DNA from: Agathobaculum desmolans ATCC 43058 | GTDB lineage: Bacteria; Bacillota; Clostridia; Oscillospirales; Butyricicoccaceae | Reading direction: 5' to 3' | Length of the DNA: 38,813 bases | Assembly: GCF_000701665.1 (NCBI RefSeq) | Contig: NZ_JNJN01000027.1 | Location: 1-38,813, forward strand | Part shown: positions 23,874-31,364 of the stretch, in pieces | How positions within the stretch are numbered: position 1 is the stretch's first letter | How the letters are laid out: the number at the start of each line of letters is the position of its first letter | The notes under the pieces: model-generated | The model's database searches: none | What the model was told of the DNA's origin: nothing | Seen by the model: only the letters and a program-made list of their open reading frames with translations | Position numbers and translations under genes: made by a program

Positions 23874-25064
23874 ATGTTAAAGCCGAATCCACGATACCGA
23901 GAACTAAAGGACTCCTATTTATTCAACACCATTTACCGAAAAACAAGTGAATATCTCGAAAAAAATCCAGAAAAGCAGGTACTGCGCATGGGGGTCGGCG
24001 ATGTATCCCTCCCGCTGTGCGATGCAGTCATCGAGGCGCTGCACCGCGCAGTTGACGACCAGTCTGCCGCCGCCACATTCCATGGCTATATGCCGGAATG
24101 CGGCGACGCTGCCCTCCGCAAAGCCATTGCCGGATATTATGCGCAGATGGGCGCAGCAGTTTCCGAACAGGAGATTTTCATTTCCAGCGGCGCCTGCGAT
24201 GATCTCGGCGATATTCTGGAGTTATTCGATCAGGAGAATATGGTGATGGTGGTCGAGCCGGCATATCCCGAATATGTAGATACCAATATTCTGGCCGGAC
24301 GTAAAATCATTCATTTATCTTCCGGAATCGAAAATGATTTTTTACCCCTGCCCAGCGCACAGGCAAAAGCCGATATTCTCTACCTCTGCTCCCCCAACAA
24401 TCCGACCGGTGCGGTTTATAACCGCAGTCAACTGCAGGCATGGGTAGATTTTGCAAACGAGATCGGCGCGGTGATCTTATTCGACGCCGCTTACGAAATT
24501 TTTATCGAAGAACCGGATATTCCGCACAGCATCTATACGCTACGCGGCGCAGACCGCTGTGCCATTGAAATCTGCTCGTTATCTAAAACCGCAGGTTTCA
24601 CCGGCACCCGGCTTGGTTATACCGTTGTTCCCCAAAACCTGATTCGCGGCGGCATGCATCTTCATGAAATGTGGTCGCGCAACCGGGAAACCCGCACCAA
24701 TGGCGTCTCATATATTTTACAAAAGGGTGCGCTTGCCGTATTCACTCCGGAAGGACAGCAGCAAATTCAGAAAAATCTCCGTGTCTACAAAGAGAATGCC
24801 GCCTGCTTTATGAAAGCGCTGGATGCCGCAGGAATCTGGTACTGCGGCGGCAAAAATTCCCCTTATCTCTGGATGAAATGTCCGGACGGCATGAGCGGCT
24901 GGACGTTTTTCGATTATCTGCTGCAAAAAATTCAGGTTGTCGGGATTCCCGGCGACGGGTTTGGAGACTGCGGAAAAGGCTATTTCCGCTTTTCAACCTT
25001 TGGGAATCCGGAGGAAACCCGCGAAGCTGCCGACCGGCTTTGCAAGCTGCTTGCCAAGGAGTAA
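23874..25064 (+). CDS. dapL: LL-diaminopimelate aminotransferase-like enzyme (class I/II, PLP)
   Basis: A 396-residue aminotransferase. Its start (L-K-D-S-Y-L-F-N-T-I, then R-M-G-V-G-D-V-S-L-P-L) matches DapL proteins, which use glutamate to aminate tetrahydrodipicolinate for lysine and peptidoglycan. Other features are S-P-N-N-P-T-G-A-V-Y, F-D-A-A-Y-E-I-F-I and the PLP-binding lysine in S-L-S-K-T-A-G-F-T-G-T-R (about 237). AGAAAGGAG precedes ATG 23874, 44 bases after carB. In this operon it sits between a glutamine-using complex and an amidase, so a role as a glutamine-family transaminase is a plausible alternative, which sequence alone cannot settle. Confidence 0.85.
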   Translation: MLKPNPRYRELKDSYLFNTIYRKTSEYLEKNPEKQVLRMGVGDVSLPLCDAVIEALHRAVDDQSAAATFHGYMPECGDAALRKAIAGYYAQMGAAVSEQEIFISSGACDDLGDILELFDQENMVMVVEPAYPEYVDTNILAGRKIIHLSSGIENDFLPLPSAQAKADILYLCSPNNPTGAVYNRSQLQAWVDFANEIGAVILFDAAYEIFIEEPDIPHSIYTLRGADRCAIEICSLSKTAGFTGTRLGYTVVPQNLIRGGMHLHEMWSRNRETRTNGVSYILQKGALAVFTPEGQQQIQKNLRVYKENAACFMKALDAAGIWYCGGKNSPYLWMKCPDGMSGWTFFDYLLQKIQVVGIPGDGFGDCGKGYFRFSTFGNPEETREAADRLCKLLAKE

Positions 25065-25068
25065 ATTC

Positions 25069-25863
25069 ATGAAAATCACCTGTCTGCAAATGGATATGAA
25101 GCTCGGGCTCCCCGCACAAAACTTCTCCCACGCCGAGCATCTGATTGACCGGGCAATGCAGGAAAACCCCGATGTGCTCGTACTTCCGGAAACATGGAAC
25201 ACCGGATTTTTCCCGAAAGAACACCTCGCCCAATATTCCTGTCAGGATGGCGATATGGTGAAACGCTGCATCGGCAGTCTGGCAAAAAAATATCATGTCC
25301 ATATTGTAGCCGGCTCCGTGTCCAATGTACGCGGCGGCAACATATACAATACAGCGATGGTCTTTGACCGAAATGGTCAATGCATTGCCGAATATGATAA
25401 AACCCACCTCTTCACGCCTCTGGGAGAACACAACTTCTATACCGGCGGCGATCACCTATGCCGTTTTCTGTTGGATGGCGTTCCATGCGGGGTCATCATC
25501 TGTTATGATGTGCGTTTCCCTGAACTGGTCCGCACACTATGTCTGTCTGGAATCGATATACTCTTTGTTGTGTCCCAGTGGCCCAAAGAGCGAATCCCCC
25601 ATCTGCAAACACTCACTGCTGCCAGAGCAATCGAAAATCAGATTTTTGTGGCGTACTGCAATTCCTGCGGTGTTGCAGAACAAACTGCATTTGGCGGACA
25701 TTCCGCGATTCTGAATCCTCTCGGGACCGTATTGGTTCAAGCCGGTCCTTTCGAAGAGATCATCTCTGCCACCTGCAACCTTCAATTGCTCGTCGAAATC
25801 CGAAGCAGGATTCCTGTCTTTCGTGACCGAAACCCTAAGCTCTATGCAATCAACGAACTTTAA
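25069..25863 (+). CDS. Nitrilase-superfamily amidase, omega-amidase-like
   Basis: A 264-residue C-N hydrolase with the complete Glu-Lys-Cys triad: Glu41 in L-P-E-T-W-N, Lys111 in Y-D-K-T-H-L-F and Cys145 in I-I-C-Y-D-V-R-F-P-E-L. These flanks, and W-P-K-E-R-I-P-H-L-Q-T-L, are those of omega-amidase/YafV/MtnU-type enzymes, which hydrolyse 2-oxoglutaramate or 2-oxosuccinamate to the keto acid and ammonia. ATG 25069 is preferred (AAGGAG eight bases ahead); it begins four bases after the aminotransferase stop, so the pair is tightly coupled. No clear terminator follows within 200 bases. Confidence 0.85.
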   Translation: MKITCLQMDMKLGLPAQNFSHAEHLIDRAMQENPDVLVLPETWNTGFFPKEHLAQYSCQDGDMVKRCIGSLAKKYHVHIVAGSVSNVRGGNIYNTAMVFDRNGQCIAEYDKTHLFTPLGEHNFYTGGDHLCRFLLDGVPCGVIICYDVRFPELVRTLCLSGIDILFVVSQWPKERIPHLQTLTAARAIENQIFVAYCNSCGVAEQTAFGGHSAILNPLGTVLVQAGPFEEIISATCNLQLLVEIRSRIPVFRDRNPKLYAINEL

Positions 25864-26060
25864 CAAGTACGTAATGCTCAAATTGGTTAATGAAAAGCCG
25901 ATGCGAACATAGTGCTATGGAAAGGAATAAGCAGGACATAATACAACCGGAAATTGACTGTTCACATCACATTTTCACAGCAGATTTCAGAGCAGATGCC
26001 GCCCCCCCTCTCTGCCATAGGTTGATCTAAAGTTCGAATGATAAGATAAAAATGGTTTTC
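25864..26060. other. Gap between cargo operons, no gene seen
   Basis: About 200 bases with no ORF, no convincing intrinsic terminator for the amidase operon and no hexaloop hairpin. The change of base composition from here on suggests a module boundary. Confidence 0.5.
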
Positions 26061-26095
26061 TTCGCGATTTTATGCTATAGTATTGATGTCGCGAA
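26061..26095 (+). promoter_or_regulatory. Extended -10 promoter inside a TTCGCGA/TCGCGAA palindrome
   Basis: TG-C-TATAGT (26073-26081) is an extended -10 with no good -35. Perfect arms TTCGCGA (26061-26067) and TCGCGAA (26089-26095) flank it symmetrically, an operator-like arrangement. It precedes the response regulator by about 25 bases. Confidence 0.6.
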
Positions 26096-26120
26096 ATAGA
26101 ACGACTGGGGGGTGACCTTG

Positions 26121-26795
26121 ATGAAATTATTATACGCCGAAGACGAACCGGCGCTTTCCGAAGCTGTTGTTGATTATCTTACCTATCATAAATATATTGT
26201 AGATGCCGTATATGACGGCGCAGATGCCTACGATTACGCTATTTCTGGCGAATATGACGGTATTATTCTTGATATTATGATGCCAAAGCGAGATGGACTG
26301 GAAGTACTTTCCGCCCTCCGAAGGGATGGTTGCAGAACTCCGATACTTTTGCTTACAGCCAAAACGCAGGTTGAGGATCGTATTCAAGGTTTAGATTCTG
26401 GAGCTGATGATTATCTCCCGAAACCCTTTGATATGGGGGAACTGATCGCCCGGGTTCGTGCGATGCTGAGACGGCGGGAAGAGTTTCATCCGGATTCGAT
26501 ACAGTTTGGAGATTTGACTTTGAATATGCAGTCTGGCACAATCAGCGCGGGAGAGATGTCTTTTCCGTTGCCAAAACAGGAATATCGTATGATAGAGCAA
26601 CTTATGCTCAATCATACGATGTATCTGTCATCAGAAAATCTGCTGATAAAAGCATGGGGATATGATGCTGAAACGGATATAAACAGTGTATGGCTGTATA
26701 TCTCCTATTTGCGGAAACGGTTATCTGCGCTGAACTCTAAAGTGGAGATCATTTCAAAAAGGAATGTCGGTTATAAATTGGAGTATCGGTCATGA
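26121..26795 (+). CDS. OmpR-family response regulator
   Basis: A 224-residue two-component regulator. The receiver has the acidic patch E7-D8-E9, phospho-acceptor Asp51 in I-I-L-D-I-M-M-P, and K in L-T-A-K-T-Q-V. The C-terminal winged helix includes E-Y-R-M-I-E-Q-L-M-L-N-H and Y-I-S-Y-L-R-K-R-L. ATG 26121 is chosen because GGGGGGTG lies upstream; a GTG three codons earlier is possible. It overlaps its kinase gene by four bases (ATGA). The kinase is frameshifted, so the regulator may be orphaned. Neighbouring VTC and DUF4956 genes usually accompany such systems in Clostridia and are plausible targets. Confidence 0.92.
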   Translation: MKLLYAEDEPALSEAVVDYLTYHKYIVDAVYDGADAYDYAISGEYDGIILDIMMPKRDGLEVLSALRRDGCRTPILLLTAKTQVEDRIQGLDSGADDYLPKPFDMGELIARVRAMLRRREEFHPDSIQFGDLTLNMQSGTISAGEMSFPLPKQEYRMIEQLMLNHTMYLSSENLLIKAWGYDAETDINSVWLYISYLRKRLSALNSKVEIISKRNVGYKLEYRS

Positions 26796-28013
26796 CAAAA
26801 ACATTAAAGCGACGATTTGTTATTTTTACGATGATGGCAGTGACCGGCCTTTTAGTATTCATCGTACTTTCCATAAACGGACTAAACTGGGTAATATTAG
26901 AGCGCCAGTCTGATTCTATATTGGAAACGCTGGTAGATGCTGAGGGCGCTTTTCACAAAATGGATTTTGACCGTCCACCTCCTTTTGTTCCCCCATTTAG
27001 ATATGGACAGGATGCGTTCTTCGCGATTTTTTATTGTTCAAAGTGATGCGGATGGCAATGCCATAGATGTCAATATAGAACAAATATCCTCCATTGATAT
27101 TGAGACTGCACAGGAATACGCCTTGACGGTTTCAATGTCTGGGAAAGAATCTGGGCGAATAGATGGATACAAATTTGCAGTAAAACAGCTTGGGCCAAAC
27201 CAGCTTATATTTTTTATGGATATATCGGGGCAAAGAGAAAATTTCTACATGGTGTTATTTGTTTCCGGTATCATAGCAGTGCTTTGCTGGCTGATTCTCT
27301 TGGGGATCGTTATTTTACTTTCTGGAAAAGTGATCCGTCCCGTTCTTGCTGGAATGGAAAAGCAAAAGCAATTCATCACCAATGCGGGGCACGAAATGAA
27401 AACGCCTCTTGCGATTATTCAGTCGAATAATGATACAATGGCACTGATCCATGGTGAGAACAAGTACAATGTGCATATCCGTACACAGACCAAACGGCTG
27501 AATATGTTGATGTCCAATCTGCTGACCCTTGCGAAACTGGATGAGGCAATTCCTCTGCAAACAGAAACAGTGAATATCAGTCTGCTGACAAGCGAGCTTC
27601 TGCCGGCCTATCAGGATGTTGCACTGGCTCACAATCTTTCTTTTCACGTGCAAATTGAGCCGGAGGTTATCATCCGGACTAACAAGGACAGTTTTTGGCA
27701 GATGCTGGAACTTCTTTTAGATAATGCAGTCAAATATACACCGGAGAATGGAACAATCGATTTGACACTGAAAAAGCATGGCAGATACATTCAAATCGTT
27801 GAAGAAAATACTTGTGACCCATCCCATGAGGCAGACCCGGAGCGGCTGTTTGAACGATTTTACCGCGGGAATCTTGCACGAACGCAAAGCGGAGATTCTT
27901 TCGGTTATGGGATCGGCCTTTCCGCCGCTCGTGCTGTCTGCGAGAATTTTGGAGGAAGCTTGAAAGCGGAATATACCGCAGACGACCGTATTCGATTTAC
28001 AGCCATCTTGTAA
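26792..28013 (+). pseudogene. Sensor histidine kinase, frameshifted in the extracellular domain
   Basis: The first frame (26792-27046) encodes a membrane helix (V-I-F-T-M-M-A-V-T-G-L-L-V-F-I-V-L) and part of the sensor region, then stops after A-I-F-Y-C-S-K. The second frame, open from 26937, carries on in register with family members from about R-S-S-R-F-F-I-V-Q-S-D-A-D-G-N. It then encodes a second membrane helix, the H-box H-E-M-K-T-P-L-A-I-I, the N-box L-L-L-D-N-A-V-K-Y-T-P-E-N-G and G-Y-G-I-G-L-S-A-A-R. The shift falls between about 26990 and 27040, where one surplus base (or two missing) would explain it; a T6 tract lies there. Either a true loss or a sequence error; all catalytic boxes are intact. 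Confidence 0.85.
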
Positions 28014-28032
28014 AGCACACAAAATGTTCACA

Positions 28033-28069
28033 AACCCTTCCGTAATTGTTCGCATGCGGAGGGGTTTTT
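28033..28069 (+). terminator. Terminator after the kinase gene
   Basis: A 10-bp stem AACCCTTCCG/CGGAGGGGTT (one G-U) with a 14-base loop, followed by TTTC, 20 bases after the stop codon. Confidence 0.85.
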
Positions 28070-28133
28070 CTTATGTAAATCTTAGGTTGGGTTTTTATAA
28101 TCATTTTGTAAAGTCGAAAGGAGATGATGCCGG

Positions 28134-28805
28134 TTGCAGTTTCGGCATGAAGTAAAACATGAAATCAGCAAAGGGGATTTGATCATCCTGCGGCAAAGGC
28201 TTCGGAATGTCATGAAGCCGGACTGCCATGCTGTGAATGGACAGTATACCATACACAGCCTGTATTTTGACACAGCGGATGATAAGGCGCTGCGCGAAAA
28301 ACTGGACGGTGTCATCACGCGGGAGAAGTATCGCATACGCCTGTATAACCATGACCCGTCCAGCGTTCATTTGGAGCGGAAATTTAAGCATATGGGACTG
28401 GGATACAAGAATACGGCGTCCCTAACGCCCAAGCAGGCACAGGCAATAGCCGATGGGGATGTGGAATGGATGTCCCGCAGTGATGATGCGGTGATTCTTG
28501 GCTTTTATACCCGCATCCGAAACGAGGGGCTGAAAGCAAAGGTCATCGTGGATTATATCCGGGAGCCGTTTGTATTCGCGCCCGGCAATGTCCGCGTCGC
28601 TCTGGATTATGCGATTCGGACCGGTATGAGCTGTACCGATTTTCTGAATCCTGCGTGTGTGACCGTGCCAATCAAGGATGCGCCCTATATCCTTGAAGTG
28701 AAGTGGGACAGTTACCTTCCCGATGTGATTCGCGATGCGGTACAGCTTGACAGCAGGCGCAATGCGGCGTTTTCCAAATATGCCGCCAGCCGTATGTACG
28801 ATTAA
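28134..28805 (+). CDS. VTC-domain protein (polyphosphate polymerase-like)
   Basis: A 223-residue VTC-domain protein: F-R-H-E-V-K-H-E-I-S near the start, Y-T-I-H-S-L-Y-F-D-T, basic tunnel residues in K-Y-R-I-R-L-Y, L-E-R-K-F-K, V-I-V-D-Y-I-R-E-P-F and C-terminal I-L-E-V-K-W-D. In yeast Vtc4 the domain makes polyphosphate from ATP inside a basic tunnel; bacterial single-domain versions usually accompany DUF4956 and CotH genes and their activity is less certain. The likely start is TTG 28134 with AAAGGAG eleven bases upstream; an ATG pair in the gap is in another frame and stops after eight codons. It continues the kinase-regulator cluster. Confidence 0.85.
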   Translation: MQFRHEVKHEISKGDLIILRQRLRNVMKPDCHAVNGQYTIHSLYFDTADDKALREKLDGVITREKYRIRLYNHDPSSVHLERKFKHMGLGYKNTASLTPKQAQAIADGDVEWMSRSDDAVILGFYTRIRNEGLKAKVIVDYIREPFVFAPGNVRVALDYAIRTGMSCTDFLNPACVTVPIKDAPYILEVKWDSYLPDVIRDAVQLDSRRNAAFSKYAASRMYD

Positions 28806-28835
28806 ACCCCAATAAGCAAAGGAGCAACCTCAACA

Positions 28836-29300
28836 ATGACCTTTCAAGATATTTTTAAGTCCAGTTTTCTGGAAAACATTTCGTCCATCAGCGTACTCGA
28901 TATGCTGCTGACCATTGTGCTGTCCTTCGGCATCGGTCTGTTTATCTTCCTCGTTTATAAGAAAACCTATCGTGGTGTGATGTATTCCGCAGGCTTTGGC
29001 ACTACGCTGATTGCTTTGACCATGATTACATCCATTGTCATTCTCGCCGTAACCTCCAATGTCGTTCTGTCCCTCGGTATGGTCGGTGCGCTGTCCATCG
29101 TCCGTTTCCGTACTGCAATTAAAGATCCGCTGGATATTGCGTTTCTGTTCTGGTCAATCGGCGCAGGTATTATTCTTGCGGCAGGTATGATTCCGCTTGT
29201 CATCGTTGGCAGCGTTTGCATCGGCCTGATCCTGCTGGTATTTGTCAATCAAAAGTCACACACATCCCTATATGGTTGTACTGAGCTGCACAAACCATGA
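28836..29300 (+). CDS. DUF4956 membrane protein, C-terminally truncated
   Basis: 154 residues with four hydrophobic helices: L-L-T-I-V-L-S-F-G-I-G-L-F-I-F-L-V-Y, a second around S-A-G-F-G-T-T-L-I-A-L, then A-L-S-I-V-R-F-R-T-A-I-K-D-P-L-D-I-A-F, the conserved cytoplasmic loop of DUF4956, and two more. Family members run to 200-230 residues with a soluble tail. Here the homologous part ends near F-V-N-Q-K and the last dozen residues (S-L-Y-G-C-T-E-L-H-K-P) look foreign. The tail overlaps, in antisense, the broken end of a MoxR-type gene, so the two were fused by a deletion or insertion. AAAGGAGC precedes the ATG. Confidence 0.85.
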   Translation: MTFQDIFKSSFLENISSISVLDMLLTIVLSFGIGLFIFLVYKKTYRGVMYSAGFGTTLIALTMITSIVILAVTSNVVLSLGMVGALSIVRFRTAIKDPLDIAFLFWSIGAGIILAAGMIPLVIVGSVCIGLILLVFVNQKSHTSLYGCTELHKP

Positions 29301-29421
29301 TGCAGAAGTTAAGGCTATTCCCGGAAAGCAGCGCCAGCGCGATCATGCGGATCAGCTCTTCACGCTCTGCAACCGTCTGATTGAGTTCCTCCATTACAGC
29401 CAGCATCTTATCTCTCAGCAT
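29245..29421 (-). pseudogene. 5' remnant of a MoxR/RavA-type AAA ATPase gene
   Basis: 58 codons from ATG 29421, three bases after the preceding stop. The start reads MLRDKMLAVMEELNQTVAER and continues E-E-L-I-R-M-I-A-L-A-L-L-S-G-N-S-L, the pattern at the N-terminus of RavA-like ATPases on Clostridial integrative elements, where a P-loop should follow at once. Instead homology ends near residue 37 and the frame runs into the antisense of the DUF4956 gene. The ATPase core is missing, so this is the broken edge of the element backbone. The assignment is from a short segment. Confidence 0.6.
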
Positions 29422-29424
29422 GGG

Positions 29425-29700
29425 TCATTCTCCTTTTTCGAATAATTCCACCGCACAGCGGAAGCCCTTGACAAACGAATCCTCCCGTTCCATATCCCGC
29501 AGCAAATCAAAATCGTGCATAATCGCCTTCAGCAGCTTCACCGTCTCCGGATCCGAGACCGCCGCAAGCACCGCAAATGCTGCCGAGATACGAAAGCCGG
29601 TCCCCCGGATCGGGGAACCGTTTATCTCCGGTCCCTCCTTCGCAGGAGCATATCTGCCGCGGTACAGCTTACGCACCGCATCCGTGTTCAGCGCTTTCAT
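29425..29700 (-). CDS. Small element-backbone protein (DUF6809-like)
   Basis: 91 residues beginning MKALNTDAVRKLYRGRYAPA. The C-terminal D-M-E-R-E-D-S-F-V-K-G-F-R-C-A-V-E-L-F resembles the ending of DUF6809 small helical proteins found on Clostridial integrative elements. Function unknown. It overlaps the preceding ORF by four bases, within a minus-strand operon of short genes. Base composition is GC-richer than that of the integrase end. The family call is tentative. Confidence 0.6.
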   Translation of the reverse strand: MKALNTDAVRKLYRGRYAPAKEGPEINGSPIRGTGFRISAAFAVLAAVSDPETVKLLKAIMHDFDLLRDMEREDSFVKGFRCAVELFEKGE

Positions 29701-29933
29701 ACTGCATCACCTGCCTGAAACAATACCTTGCCGGTGCCGGCATAGCGGATCTGGAAGGTGACGTTCCGGTTCATCCGGTGCAGCAGGCTTGCCCGCTGTT
29801 TCAGGATATTCAGCTTGGCTTCCGGAACAATGGTCGCGTGCATCAGCGGTGCAGGGAACGTGCCGCCGGCCATATCCACTGCACCGAAGCGTTTATCGCC
29901 TTTTCCCTTCGCATAGAGCATGAGATTTGCCAT
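29697..29933 (-). CDS. Hypothetical small protein of the element backbone
   Basis: 78 residues beginning MANLMLYAKGKGDKRFGAVD and ending with F-Q-I-R-Y-A-G-T-G-K-V-L-F-Q-A-G-D-A-V. The strand-rich pattern and the phrase K-R-F-G-A-V-D resemble small unnamed proteins encoded beside element sigma factors. It overlaps both neighbours by one or four bases (ATGA-type junctions), which supports translation. No function can be assigned. Confidence 0.6.
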   Translation of the reverse strand: MANLMLYAKGKGDKRFGAVDMAGGTFPAPLMHATIVPEAKLNILKQRASLLHRMNRNVTFQIRYAGTGKVLFQAGDAV

Positions 29934-30100
29934 TATGATACCCCCGTGTCATCTATCCGGCCAGTTTGTATGCGCTTCACATCAAAGAGCGCAGGACGGA
30001 AATCGTGCGCGGCGGCGCAGTAGAAGAAAAACTGTGCCAGCCCGGTGTCGATCTCCACCACATCACCAAGGCCGATCCCCTCGCCTTCCAAAAGCGGCAT
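29933..30100 (-). CDS. Hypothetical short protein of the element backbone
   Basis: From ATG 30100 it encodes 55 residues (M-P-L-L-E-G-E-G-I-G-L-G-D-V-V-E-I-D...). A longer in-frame extension to 30193 runs over the previous gene and looks like a shadow. The stop overlaps the next start by one base. Its C-terminal F-R-P-A-L-F-D-V-K-R-I suggests a small beta fold; function unknown. The start is uncertain because the 5' part of the frame has no clear ribosome site. Confidence 0.5.
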   Translation of the reverse strand: MPLLEGEGIGLGDVVEIDTGLAQFFFYCAAAHDFRPALFDVKRIQTGRIDDTGVS

Positions 30101-30122
30101 TTCGTCTGGGCTGTTTGCATTT

Positions 30123-30452
30123 TCACAATGCCGGGGTAAGACCGGTCTTGCCTTCTGTGCGCAGCCGGTACCGGAACGCGCTGGGAAACGCAATATTCCG
30201 GTTGTCCATACGGTCCGCCTCGAACAGACGCGCCATCACTGCGGCCTGCTCGTCCGCATAGCTGTAAATGCGGTATTCGCAGGGGCTTTTCCGCTTGGGG
30301 CACCATTGGGGCGCTTTGTATGCTGGGTCGCTTTTACGAAATGCCTTGCGGCGCTTTTTATTTTTGAAGCCCGCGCAGTAGCGGCTCAAACCGAAATCCA
30401 GATGCGCCTCGCAGCCGATACAGCCGGGTTCGCGAAAGCTTGATTTCCTCAT
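30123..30452 (-). CDS. Hypothetical protein with Cys pairs, element backbone
   Basis: 109 residues beginning MRKSSFREPGCIGCEAHLDF. C-I-G-C and later cysteines (Y-C-A-G-F, W-C-P-K) might bind a metal. The middle is rich in Lys/Arg (K-N-K-K-R-R-K-A-F-R-K). Compatible with a small nucleic-acid-binding protein, but no family is recognised. It lies in the same minus-strand run of short genes. Confidence 0.55.
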   Translation of the reverse strand: MRKSSFREPGCIGCEAHLDFGLSRYCAGFKNKKRRKAFRKSDPAYKAPQWCPKRKSPCEYRIYSYADEQAAVMARLFEADRMDNRNIAFPSAFRYRLRTEGKTGLTPAL

Positions 30453-30472
30453 GGATATTTACACCCCGTTTC

Positions 30473-30754
30473 TCATGCCACATCATTGTTTTCCGCCGCG
30501 CGCCGCACCTCGTACAGCTCCGGGCAGTATTCCAGCAGTTCGCCGATGGAAAGCTCGGAAACAAAGTACGGCCCGCTTTCCGGACGGTCCAGATCATCCG
30601 CGATAAAGCGCCGTGCCTGTGTTTCGGCGGGGAATTTCAGCGCATTGCTTAGATCGACCACATGATGCCCGTCTTTTACCAAATGGCCTGCCACAAACGA
30701 ATACCGCGAACGGTACAGGTAGTAGACCACAAAAACGCCGGTATGCACGCCCAT
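30473..30754 (-). CDS. Hypothetical protein downstream of the sigma-like gene
   Basis: ATG 30754 is preferred: GGGAGG lies nine bases upstream, and the start is one base past the preceding stop. The 93-residue product begins MGVHTGVFVVYYLYRSRYSF and includes D-G-H-H-V-V-D-L-S-N-A-L-K-F-P, E-T-Q-A-R-R-F-I-A-D-D. No known family; the short spacing to the sigma-like gene suggests a linked role in the element's own expression. Confidence 0.6.
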   Translation of the reverse strand: MGVHTGVFVVYYLYRSRYSFVAGHLVKDGHHVVDLSNALKFPAETQARRFIADDLDRPESGPYFVSELSIGELLEYCPELYEVRRAAENNDVA

Positions 30755-30755
30755 C

Positions 30756-31220
30756 TTATGCCGCCTCCCTTCCGGGGGCGGCATCAACCGGGAACCGATA
30801 GACCTTGCAGCTGCGCACACCGTGCCGGCGGAGCACCTGTTTGTGCTCCTTGCGGGTCACAATCTCAGCCGGATCGGCATTGAGGCCGTCCGGCAGCACA
30901 TCATACAGCGTGCCGCCGTCCTCCCGCCATGCATCCAGACTGAGCACCTGCGGCTGCCTACGTTCACGATTCCGCTGGCGCAGCAGGGCATTGCGGATGC
31001 GGCTGTATGCGATCGTGGTGAAGCGGTACTTTTGCAGGCTTTCATCCGTCAGATACCGCTGCGCTGCGAGGATCAGACCCAGTGCAGCTTCGCCGTAGAG
31101 ATCGGTATCCGCCCCGGTACCGAGATGCAGGTCATGCATCACACGGTAGATCAGGTTGTGATATGCCGGTAGTACAGGATATACACCTCCACCCGCGGGG
31201 CGGTCTGGTTGATGCGCCAT
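30756..31220 (-). CDS. Sigma-70-like factor of the element, N-terminus replaced at a junction
   Basis: The conserved part runs from about Y-H-N-L-I-Y-R-V-M-H-D-L through Y-G-E-A-A-L-G-L-I-L-A-A-Q-R-Y-L to Y-R-F-T-T-I-A-Y-S-R-I-R-N-A-L-L-R-Q-R-N-R, a sigma region 2-like pattern found in proteins of Clostridial integrative elements. The first 20 or so codons from ATG 31220 lie inside the helicase 3' exon in another frame, so the true start was lost; an internal ATG (31139) is possible. The tail has basic residues suited to DNA binding. Whether it still works is unclear. Confidence 0.6.
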   Translation of the reverse strand: MAHQPDRPAGGGVYPVLPAYHNLIYRVMHDLHLGTGADTDLYGEAALGLILAAQRYLTDESLQKYRFTTIAYSRIRNALLRQRNRERRQPQVLSLDAWREDGGTLYDVLPDGLNADPAEIVTRKEHKQVLRRHGVRSCKVYRFPVDAAPGREAA

Positions 31221-31302
31221 GACCTGCGGCTCGCCTGCCGGAATGTGAACAGCTTGAAGGCCATATCATAGAAGATCAGCGTGGTGAAGTCGTTCAAATC
31301 GA
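31151..31302 (-). CDS. Helicase 3' exon (C-terminal part, beyond the group II intron)
   Basis: Read after removal of the intron (31303-33879), the codon G-L is restored as GGG C|TC. The frame continues L-D-L-N-D-F-T-T-L-I-F-Y-D-M-A-F-K-L-F-T-F-R-Q-A-S-R-R-S-W-R-I-N-Q-T, which is helicase motifs V and VI (Q-A-S-R-R-S-W-R-I-x-Q). It stops at TGA 31151, after E-V-Y-I-L-Y-Y-R plus four foreign residues, where family members continue further. The end therefore also coincides with a deletion junction into the sigma-like gene. Confidence 0.85.
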
Positions 31303-31364
31303 GTAGGGTGGGCGCCCAGCGCCTTACCGCATTACTGCGGCAGGTTTCCGAGCACCCCCCTCGC

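Noticed and set aside
30045-30443. Plus-strand frames across the small-gene cluster 29.4-31.2 kb
   Set aside because: The minus-strand genes there are chained by one- to four-base overlaps with ribosome sites; the plus-strand frames lack these.
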